A program made the position numbers and the translations under genes. Below are positions 57,404 to 64,000 of a stretch of DNA of 64,000 nt, in pieces (within the stretch, counting starts at the first letter, position 1; every line of letters begins with the position of its first letter). This DNA is from an uncultured Sulfurovum sp. (GTDB lineage: Bacteria > Campylobacterota > Campylobacteria > Campylobacterales > Sulfurovaceae), in the NCBI GenBank assembly GCA_902727915.1, contig CACVAU010000052.1:36397-100396 (forward strand). Direction: 5' to 3'. Under the pieces are notes generated by a model. It ran no database searches, had not been told where the DNA came from, and was given only the letters and a program-made list of their open reading frames with translations.

Positions 57404-58039
57404 TTATAATTTTTTATTTAAAATATCTTCATAAAAATGATAACAACTCAAATAAATCGTATCATCTTCCATCTTAATGCGTTCATCATTTTTCATAAAT
57501 GCTTTTCTAAGTCGCTTAACAACTTTAACTTTACGTTTCTCTTTATGAATTTGACAACGCTCAAAAAATTCATCCAAAGTAATCCAACAATTTTCATCTT
57601 CTTCTAATTCTCTGTCGCTAACTACTTCTATAGAAGAAGCTTCTTCTAACTCTTTTTGTTTATCAACAACCATATAGTCAACTTGTTTCACATACAAATT
57701 ACGCATTTCAGTAAATACCTGTTTGAGTAATTCAATTTCACCTCGAAGCGTTGTGTTTATTTCTGTATTTGTATGCTTTAAATCAGATATACTTTCTTGT
57801 AAAACTGAGATGGTTTGATCTTTTGAAGTTAATAACTCTTTAACATCAATCAAGTGTGGTACAACTTCTTCTTTACTTGTCTCTTTCTCATCAATAAGTT
57901 CAACTTCATCAACCACAATATACATCTTACCATCAACGGTTTTAGCCTCTAAAGTTCCCTTTTTAATCTTTGCATAAACAGCTTGACGAGATATTCCTTT
58001 AGACGAGGCATACTCAATAGGTTTTACTAATTTACTCAT
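57404..58039 (-). CDS. HTH and coiled-coil protein, unknown function
   Basis: A 211-residue protein with an N-terminal MerR/excisionase-like helix-turn-helix (YASSKGISRQAVYAKIKKGT), a middle coiled coil (about residues 70-130) and a C-terminal second winged-helix-like part, ITLDEFFERCQIHKEKRKVK with a following RLRKAFMKN stretch. Similar proteins with unclear roles occur in Campylobacterota. The frame opens at GTG 58048, but the ATG at 58039 has AAAGG at a better distance. It lies 20 bases upstream of the oxidoreductase pair on the same strand and may control or merely precede it. Confidence 0.6.
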   Translation of the reverse strand: MSKLVKPIEYASSKGISRQAVYAKIKKGTLEAKTVDGKMYIVVDEVELIDEKETSKEEVVPHLIDVKELLTSKDQTISVLQESISDLKHTNTEINTTLRGEIELLKQVFTEMRNLYVKQVDYMVVDKQKELEEASSIEVVSDRELEEDENCWITLDEFFERCQIHKEKRKVKVVKRLRKAFMKNDERIKMEDDTIYLSCYHFYEDILNKKL

Positions 58040-58114
58040 CTGTTTCACCTTTCCCCTTTATTATCAACAATAATAGCATAATAATAGAAAAGAACAAAAT
58101 AAAAAAATAAAAAA

Positions 58115-58372
58115 TTATTTATCTATTTGGCTAATACTACTCATTTCATCTATGGCTTTCATCGTTTTATATCCAACTATACCATCAACAAGGAGTGTAT
58201 CTTTCGTTTCCTGAAATTCCTTCACAGCTTTTTGTGTTTTAAAGGAGAAAATACCATCTTCCTTTAACTCATAGCCTATTGTATTTAAAATCTTTTGTAC
58301 AATGTATACCATCGTTCCACTCTCACCCATAGATAGGGCTTGAAAGCTCACCTTAGCTTCTCTTTGTTTCAT
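58115..58372 (-). CDS. Small peptidoglycan-binding-domain protein
   Basis: An 85-residue protein made almost only of a PG_binding_1 domain: MVYIVQKILNTIGYELKEDG, then FSFKTQKAVKEFQETKD and VDGIVGYKTMKAIDE, the classic VdGivG turn. There is no signal peptide, so either it is cytoplasmic or it leaves by another route, which is odd for the domain. It lies 75 bases upstream of the HTH gene on the same strand. Confidence 0.75.
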   Translation of the reverse strand: MKQREAKVSFQALSMGESGTMVYIVQKILNTIGYELKEDGIFSFKTQKAVKEFQETKDTLLVDGIVGYKTMKAIDEMSSISQIDK

Positions 58373-58670
58373 AACTCTACTCCTGTCTAAATTTCCTAAA
58401 CAAACGAATCTTAATAGAAAGAGTTTACTTTGAATTAAAACTATAAATGTAATTTATATCCCAATTTTTTCTAAAGTTAGTTATTATTAACTCTTATATC
58501 TCAATGGTATAAAAATTAATACTCTATGTTTTAGAATATTCTAAAAGCTCAAAATATATAAGTTTTTTTAGAAAAAAATGCAATAAAATTCAAAACTAAT
58601 TTTTAAAATAAAGAATAAGTAAATATTATATTATAAGCCTCTTTGTATCAAAATGTAACAAATATATTTT
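58373..58670. other. Intergenic region with an 18-bp palindrome
   Basis: A 298-base AT-rich gap without a gene that I can support. It contains a perfect 18-bp palindrome at 58529-58546. It separates the secreted-protein operon (ending at 58671) from the peptidoglycan-binding gene (starting at 58372), so it should contain that gene's promoter. The palindrome is a possible operator about 157 bases before the start codon. Confidence 0.5.
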
Positions 58671-59210
58671 TTATTTAATTTCTTCTTGAGCAGATGAAAC
58701 TGAAATACTAAGACCTTTATCAGTTGTTTCTACTTCTTTATTGCTAATTTTACTTGAAATGGTTCCAACTTTTACTGGAACGACAAGAACACGTGATCCT
58801 TCTCCCTCCACAGATAACCTAAGATTAATATAGTAAGTACCATTATTAATCGTACCAACTACTACATCAATAGGTAACTTATTAATTTCATTTGAAAGTT
58901 GAAACTCTAAATTCTGCTCAGCCACAGTAATTGAAGTCTTGTCAAGTGGTGTTAAATTAACTTTTAGAACACCTGTTTTTAATTCTGTTATTAATGTAAT
59001 ATTAACATCACTTGTTTCTCCAGCTGCTACATGTTGAGACTTGTATGCCAAATCAACTGCTAATCCTGGTTTAGCTGGTTTATCTATTGTTGTTCCTTCG
59101 TTAATTCCATAAATCACTTTTGTTTTCTCTTCTTTAATTTTAGCTGTTTGAGCCATAGCATAAATATTTAATAAAAGTGTTGACGCTAAAATTATTTTAA
59201 ATGTTTTCAT
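58671..59210 (-). CDS. Secreted protein, unknown function
   Basis: A 179-residue protein with a signal peptide (MKTFKIILASTLLLNIYAMA) and a mature part that is mainly beta: SDVNITLITELKTGVLKVNL, NGTYYINLRLSVEGEGSRVL and VVPVKVG look like strands of an Ig-like or sandwich fold. It starts 11 bases after the metalloprotease-like lipoprotein gene, so they probably form an operon and may act together at the outer membrane. I do not recognise the family. Confidence 0.6.
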   Translation of the reverse strand: MKTFKIILASTLLLNIYAMAQTAKIKEEKTKVIYGINEGTTIDKPAKPGLAVDLAYKSQHVAAGETSDVNITLITELKTGVLKVNLTPLDKTSITVAEQNLEFQLSNEINKLPIDVVVGTINNGTYYINLRLSVEGEGSRVLVVPVKVGTISSKISNKEVETTDKGLSISVSSAQEEIK

Positions 59211-59221
59211 TTGTTTTTTCC

Positions 59222-60985
59222 TTATTTTAATGTATTAACAATAACAGCTAAACGATAGTTCCCAGCTGTTAAATCTATAGAAAGTGTATCCGTTGTTCCT
59301 GTATTTGTTGCCTGTGCAATGGATTCACTCACACCCTCTTTATATAAATATGCATCAGGGTTTAAGGTACCATTTTCCCCTATTTCAGAAAGGTTAATCG
59401 TATAGGTACCAGTATTAACAATACTAAAGGTTATAAAATTATATCGACCTAACATATTTGCATTGGAAGTAGATGTTGCTGAATAGTTCGTCTCAACACC
59501 TACTTCTGAACCTACAGTTAACGTTGTATAAAGAGGATTCGCATTCACTGTTCGATTGGTTCTTCCTGTTCCATAAATATCAGTAATAGGAGCAATACTC
59601 TCATTTGAAGTAATAGCATCAATCGCTGTATCATTACCAGGGTTTTGATCTTTTAACGCTTTAATAAATGGAAAAATACTCGTAAAGACAGGCGTATTCT
59701 TTTGCGCACCAATTAGGACATTATGAATGGGGGTAAACCCTAAAGAAAGCGTATCTCCTGCATCATCAGTCGAATCATAAATATCATATAAGATACTGTA
59801 AATAGAAGCCTCATTATACCAACCTGGGTTTGTTCTTGAACCTCCAGCTTCCACATTAGAAAAGACCCCAGTATCAGCTTGTGCACTACTTGATGAATCA
59901 AGATATAAATTACTATCAATAATAATACAACCCAACGCCGTTCCAAAACCCTCACCAAAAGCAACACGTATATCTAACATATCAGAAGTAGTATGTACCC
60001 CTCCTATACTATCAGAACGTGAAAATCTTGATTCATAATAATGCCCCCATTCATGGGCAACCACAGCTCTATCATATTCATCAGTATCGGAATTTTCTTT
60101 ACCTAAAATATACAATGCAGTTCCATCAAAGTGTGAAGTTATTATTTGTCCCAAACTTCTATTTCCTGTAACAGCTACATTATCTTTTGACCAAAAAATA
60201 TCCAAAGAACCAAAAAGTGCATCACTCTGTGCAGAAGTCACTTTTCCAATAGCATCATAAACAACATCCAATATAGCAAAAGGGGCAGCTACTCTTGTTG
60301 AAGTATAAGCACTCCCACCCCAACCATATGATGCATTTAAATTACGTGTTTGTGTGGTCAATCCAGTTAAGGAAGACAAGCTACCTTCCATGGCATATAA
60401 AGCATCACCATTTGTATTATCTTTAACTTTAAAATCCCAACTTGCTTGACCTGAAGAAGGTACTTTGTATAATTGTGCTAAAACACGTACTTTAACTTCA
60501 TCTTCAGTAACCGTTATACTATACTCACCATTTTCATCTGTTATTGTTGTTCCTACTGTAGTACCAAAAGCATTAACAATCTCAACCGTAGCGCCTCGAA
60601 CAGCTTTCTCTACCTTAGCACTATAATCAAGTCCTGATTTACCCCCTGATTTAAAAGGGACCGAGTCAAATGTGATTTTTCCTGAAATCGCTACTGTTGT
60701 TTTAGCAGTTATATCATTCTTTAAAAAAACTTTATTTGCATTAGTGACTACCTGAGCATCTACATCAACTACTTGTAACTTATCTTCATTGGTTATTTCA
60801 CTACCATTATTATTACTCAATTTAGCAACAGCTTTATTTGAGCTTTGTGTTAATGAAACCTTTATGGTACTGCTACTTGGCAAGGTTGATGTATTAGTAG
60901 TAACACTACCTCCTGTACCTCCTCCACCACCACAAGCAGTAAAGATAAACATAATTAAAACTACAAAACTTTTTCTAAAAATCAT
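59222..60985 (-). CDS. Lipoprotein with a zinc-metalloprotease-like domain
   Basis: A 587-residue lipoprotein. The signal ends in a lipobox FTAC (C18) followed by a Gly run. Residues about 100-175 look like a carboxypeptidase regulatory-like sandwich (ATVEIVNAFG, TDENGEYSITV). AHEWGHYYESRFS puts an HExxH motif at 311-315, and AFGEGFGTALG gives a candidate third ligand E345, as in gluzincins. The C-terminus ends in a beta-rich PPC-like domain (TYTINLSEIGENG and NPDAYLYKEG). It may cut or bind proteins at the cell surface. It is not a known named family that I can identify. Confidence 0.65.
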   Translation of the reverse strand: MIFRKSFVVLIMFIFTACGGGGGTGGSVTTNTSTLPSSSTIKVSLTQSSNKAVAKLSNNNGSEITNEDKLQVVDVDAQVVTNANKVFLKNDITAKTTVAISGKITFDSVPFKSGGKSGLDYSAKVEKAVRGATVEIVNAFGTTVGTTITDENGEYSITVTEDEVKVRVLAQLYKVPSSGQASWDFKVKDNTNGDALYAMEGSLSSLTGLTTQTRNLNASYGWGGSAYTSTRVAAPFAILDVVYDAIGKVTSAQSDALFGSLDIFWSKDNVAVTGNRSLGQIITSHFDGTALYILGKENSDTDEYDRAVVAHEWGHYYESRFSRSDSIGGVHTTSDMLDIRVAFGEGFGTALGCIIIDSNLYLDSSSSAQADTGVFSNVEAGGSRTNPGWYNEASIYSILYDIYDSTDDAGDTLSLGFTPIHNVLIGAQKNTPVFTSIFPFIKALKDQNPGNDTAIDAITSNESIAPITDIYGTGRTNRTVNANPLYTTLTVGSEVGVETNYSATSTSNANMLGRYNFITFSIVNTGTYTINLSEIGENGTLNPDAYLYKEGVSESIAQATNTGTTDTLSIDLTAGNYRLAVIVNTLK

Positions 60986-61124
60986 ATAAACTCTCTTTCT
61001 TTTTTAAATTTATTTTAGTTTAAATAGTAAAACAATTTTACTTTGAATTAACATAAAAATTTAAATAAAGTTTAATAAATATTTTTTTACCGATTATTAA
61101 CTTAAATATCTTTTTATGATAACA

Positions 61125-62720
61125 TTAATTTGTTAATAATTGTGGGGCTGAAGCCAAAAGTTTTTGAGTATAACGATGCTGAGGATTCTCCATCACTTCT
61201 TCCACCAAACCTTGCTCAACAATCTTACCCTCTTTCATTACAGCTACCTCATCAGCAATAACAGAAATAATTGATAAATCATGTGTAATAAATAAATAAG
61301 ACAAAGCTCTCTCTTTTTGTAATTTTTTCAAAAGTTTTAAAACCTGTGAACGTACCGAAACATCCAAAGCAGAAGTTGGTTCATCACAAATAATCAGTTC
61401 AGGTTCCACAGCCAAAGCACGAGCAATTCCAATCCTTTGACGCTGACCACCAGAAAACTCATGAGGATAACGGTAAAAATGTTCAAATGCTAAGCCAACA
61501 TCTACCAGTAAATCTTTAATTATCATATTTTGTATATTTTTATCTTGTAATCCAACATTTAAACTAACCATGCCCTCACGAATAATTTCACCCACTGTCA
61601 TACGTGGATTCAACGCTGAATAAGGGTCTTGAAATACAATTTGCACCTTTCGTCTATAAGGTAAAAATGCTTTTTGAGAAAGCTTCGTTAAATCTATTCC
61701 ATTAAAGAATATACTTCCATCTGTACTCTCAATTAACTGTAAAATAGACGTTCCAATGGTACTTTTACCAGAACCAGATTCTCCAACCAAAGCCAAAGTT
61801 TGTCCTTTAGGAATAGACAATGAAATACCATCTACTGCTTTTGTATGTCCCACCGTTCTTTTAAAAAACCCTTTCTTAATAGGAAAATATACTTTCAAGT
61901 CTTTTATTTCAAGCAAAGTAGCATCTCTTTTGTTAGACTGTCTAAACTCCTTAGAGGGTAAGGCATCTCTTAACAAACTTTGACTGTATGTATGTCTAGG
62001 ATTCCTAAAAAAATCATCTTTTTGAGCAATCTCTAAAACTTCACCATATCTCATAACAGCAACGGTATCTGCCATTTGAACGACCACACCCATGTCATGT
62101 GTAATAAACAAAATAGAAAGTGAACGTTTTTCTTGAATCTCTTTTAACAGTGCTAAAACTTGTGCTTGTATGGTTACATCCAGTGCTGTAGTCGGTTCAT
62201 CTGCAATTAAAAGCTCGGGTTCACATGCCAAAGCCATCGATATCATAATTCTCTGCTTCTGTCCACCAGAAAGCTGATGAGGATACCAAGTATATCGCGC
62301 CTTAGCATCTTTCAATCCAACTTCTTCAAATAATTCAATAACCTTAGATTCAATCTCCTGCTCACTCAAATCAAGATGCAAACGAATAACTTCAGCTACC
62401 TGCTCACCAATAGTCATCACAGGATTTAAAGCTGTCATAGGTTCTTGAAATATCATGGCAATCTTACGACCACGTAACTTTTGCATCTGAAACTCTGAAA
62501 TGGAAAAAAGCGAACTATCATTTAGTAAAATATCTCCAGAAGTCACTTTAAGTGCTTCAGGAAGGAGTCGCATAATGGCTAAAGAAGTCAAAGACTTACC
62601 TGAACCTGATTCACCAACCAATGCAAAAATTTCTCCTTGTTTAATTCCAAAAGATACAGACTTTAATAACCTTTCATTAGAAACTTGTAAACTTAGATCT
62701 TTGACTGTTAATATATTCAT
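61125..62720 (-). CDS. yejF: Peptide ABC transporter ATP-binding protein YejF
   Basis: A 531-residue protein with two ABC ATPase domains in one chain, as in YejF (usually about 530). Walker A: GESGSGKSLTSLAIMRLL and GESGSGKSTIGTSILQ; signatures: LSGGQKQRIMIS and FSGGQRQRIGIA; Walker B: LLIADEPTTALDV and LIICDEPTSALDV. It powers uptake of oligopeptides or microcin C-like compounds through YejBE. yejE lies upstream on the same strand, separated by rnhA. All nucleotide motifs are intact. Confidence 0.9.
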   Translation of the reverse strand: MNILTVKDLSLQVSNERLLKSVSFGIKQGEIFALVGESGSGKSLTSLAIMRLLPEALKVTSGDILLNDSSLFSISEFQMQKLRGRKIAMIFQEPMTALNPVMTIGEQVAEVIRLHLDLSEQEIESKVIELFEEVGLKDAKARYTWYPHQLSGGQKQRIMISMALACEPELLIADEPTTALDVTIQAQVLALLKEIQEKRSLSILFITHDMGVVVQMADTVAVMRYGEVLEIAQKDDFFRNPRHTYSQSLLRDALPSKEFRQSNKRDATLLEIKDLKVYFPIKKGFFKRTVGHTKAVDGISLSIPKGQTLALVGESGSGKSTIGTSILQLIESTDGSIFFNGIDLTKLSQKAFLPYRRKVQIVFQDPYSALNPRMTVGEIIREGMVSLNVGLQDKNIQNMIIKDLLVDVGLAFEHFYRYPHEFSGGQRQRIGIARALAVEPELIICDEPTSALDVSVRSQVLKLLKKLQKERALSYLFITHDLSIISVIADEVAVMKEGKIVEQGLVEEVMENPQHRYTQKLLASAPQLLTN

Positions 62721-62781
62721 TTATCTATCCCTGTTAAATTTATTATGTTTTATTTTTTAAAAAAAGAGCATAAAAAAGAAC

Positions 62782-63549
62782 TTAACCTTTTCCCATCTCC
62801 AAAATACTTTCAATGCTATCATAGGCATAAACTTCATAAGCTTCATTCTCTGCTAAAACCGTATAAACAGCCATTCTATCAGCCAATTCATTACCCTCAA
62901 CACCAGCATGACCTTTAACATGTTTAAGAACTAGACGTTCTTTTAATGTATCGTATAGAGCGTGAGCTTCTTGAATAATGTCTAAATTTTTAATCTCTCC
63001 ACCTTTCTTCTTCCAAGCTTTTTCTTTCCAAGCATAAGCCCAATTACTAATACAATCTATGCTATATTTAGAATCACAGTAAATACTTACCCTTGAACCT
63101 TTTGCCTCTTTCGCAATTAACAAGGCTTTATGCAAAGCATTTAATTCAGCCGTATTATTTGTACCCATCTCTTTGTATTGTCCGTAGAGTAGAATGGGTT
63201 TTTCTGAACCATTGTAAACAGCCAAACCAGAACCTGATTTACCAGGGTTTCCTTTACATGCACCATCACAATAGATGGTTATGTCTGCTCCATTTTTTTC
63301 AACAGCATACGTTTCTTTGGGTGCTTCTTTTTTATCTTTGAAATTCTTTTTGTCTTTATGATACTGTGCAAGAAGTTTATAATTACTTATTATCTCCTCT
63401 TGTACACTTGGCTCAAACTTTCCTCTTAAAAGCAAAAACAAATTCGCATCTGCCTGACTTATCGCTACACTTTTCACCAATGCTTCTTGTGCTTCATTTA
63501 AAACACCATCAACTTTTCCTAAAGCTATAAAGTCTTTATCTTTTTTCAT
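62782..63549 (-). CDS. rnhA: Ribonuclease HI with N-terminal extension
   Basis: A 255-residue protein. Residues about 95-240 are a complete RNase HI: ITIYCDGACKGNPGKSG, NTAELNALHKALLIAKE, SIYCDSKYSID and VKGHAGVEGNELADRMA supply the Asp, Glu, Asp and final His/Asp of the active site. The first 90 residues are an added, helical, charged region not seen in plain RNase HI (about 150 residues); it does not look like the eukaryotic hybrid-binding domain. The start overlaps the yejE stop by one base, so it is translated with the transporter genes although unrelated in function. A 61-base gap precedes yejF. Confidence 0.88.
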   Translation of the reverse strand: MKKDKDFIALGKVDGVLNEAQEALVKSVAISQADANLFLLLRGKFEPSVQEEIISNYKLLAQYHKDKKNFKDKKEAPKETYAVEKNGADITIYCDGACKGNPGKSGSGLAVYNGSEKPILLYGQYKEMGTNNTAELNALHKALLIAKEAKGSRVSIYCDSKYSIDCISNWAYAWKEKAWKKKGGEIKNLDIIQEAHALYDTLKERLVLKHVKGHAGVEGNELADRMAVYTVLAENEAYEVYAYDSIESILEMGKG

Positions 63550-64000
63550 TAAGCATTATTCCTTGGATCCAACACCGTCTGAATTCTATCAGAGAAAAGA
63601 TTCGCTGCTAAAACTAACACAAACATAAACACAAAAGCAGAAAACAATGACCACCAAACCATAGGTTCACGTGCCATCTCTAGCCTTGCTTGGTTAATCA
63701 TATTTCCCCAAGAGTGCATGGTTGGGTCAACCCCAACACCTACATAAGAAAGTACAGCTTCAGCCAATACCAAACCTGAAAAATCAAGTACCACAGCAAT
63801 CAGTATAATATGCATTAAATTTGGAATAATATGTTTACGAATAATCGACAACTTACTTACCCCAAACGCTTTAGCAGCTGTTACAAACTCAACTTGTGAA
63901 ATCTTCAAAGTCTCTGCACGAAGCAGACGACAAAGCCCTGTCCATGAAGTAATACCTAAAATCAAGACCAAAAAGAGTAAACGTAAATCAGAACGCTCTT
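63549..64000 (-). CDS. yejE: ABC transporter permease YejE-like, C-terminal part
   Basis: The frame is open to the window edge, so the N-terminus is missing; at least 150 residues are present. The BPD_transp_1 EAA loop is seen in VTAAKAFGVSKLSIIRKHII, and LAEAVLSYVGVGVDPTMHSW with WGNMINQARLEMAREPMVWW fits the DppC/YejE type. A TTG at 63971 is only an internal codon, not the start. It ends where rnhA begins. With yejF it makes a peptide importer; yejA and yejB should lie to the right. Confidence 0.85.
   Translation of the reverse strand, partial: ERSDLRLLFLVLILGITSWTGLCRLLRAETLKISQVEFVTAAKAFGVSKLSIIRKHIIPNLMHIILIAVVLDFSGLVLAEAVLSYVGVGVDPTMHSWGNMINQARLEMAREPMVWWSLFSAFVFMFVLVLAANLFSDRIQTVLDPRNNA

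Noticed and set aside
1..64000. CRISPR arrays, tRNA or rRNA genes, insertion sequences
   Set aside because: No regularly spaced direct repeats, no cloverleaf with a recognisable T-arm, no transposase-like protein and no terminal inverted repeats with target duplications were found by reading.

Overview
This is about 64 kb of low-GC (visibly AT-rich) bacterial chromosome. Gene content points to Campylobacterota (Epsilonproteobacteria), most like the Arcobacter/Sulfurimonas side: a Wolinella-type frdCAB quinol:fumarate reductase, a complex I operon whose neighbour is an FqrB-type flavodoxin reductase, luxS, and a 2-methylcitrate cycle of the acnD/prpF type. The genus is an inference; there is no rRNA gene in the window to settle it. 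I saw no tRNA, insertion sequence, prophage or CRISPR array.

Layout. (1) 1-16034 is a surface-glycan locus: a VOC-fold fragment, a class I aldolase, a Wzx-like flippase, three MBOAT acyltransferase genes each next to a gene for a membrane-anchored SGNH-fold partner, a ProA domain fused to a DedA-like membrane domain, a sugar O-methyltransferase, an EpsG/Wzy-like polymerase, a secreted TIM-barrel-like protein and a GT4 glycosyltransferase. MBOAT copies 2 and 3, in opposite orientation, share a 488-bp tract with three mismatches and a separate identical 104-bp tract, a sign of recent gene conversion. (2) 16242-26185 is nuoGHIJKLMN with a terminator behind nuoN; nuoA-F are not here, and fqrB is divergent. 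(3) 27812-37227 is mostly housekeeping: a small GNAT protein, pxpABC, mnmD-luxS, folE, two membrane genes, a truncated UDP-glucose dehydrogenase-like gene, two unknowns, prfA and rpsT. (4) 37415-41646 has a membrane-fusion protein convergent with an RND pump split into two genes at TAG-ATG. (5) 41789-45266 is frdBAC. (6) 46089-55038 is prpE-prpB-prpC-acnD-prpF with a divergent HTH regulator; the shared promoter region is rich in inverted repeats. (7) 55043-58372 holds a Sel1 protein, an orphan hydrogenase-type small subunit with a NuoCD-like large subunit lacking the nickel ligands, an HTH protein and a peptidoglycan-binding protein. (8) 58671-64000 has a secreted protein with a metalloprotease-like lipoprotein, then yejF, an extended RNase HI and the end of yejE.

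How it fits together. The first region should build, export, polymerise and O-acylate a surface polysaccharide, with up to three acylation modules. The energy genes describe a respiratory cell whose complex I may be fed by flavodoxin/ferredoxin rather than NADH, with fumarate reductase as a menaquinol oxidase or succinate dehydrogenase. The prp block oxidises propionate to pyruvate and succinate, which connects to the Frd complex.

The most interesting points are the ProA-DedA fusion inside a glycan locus, the three MBOAT-SGNH modules with gene conversion, the nickel-less orphan oxidoreductase pair, the in-frame split RND pump and the structured prp regulatory DNA. All functional calls are by reading; no database search was possible.
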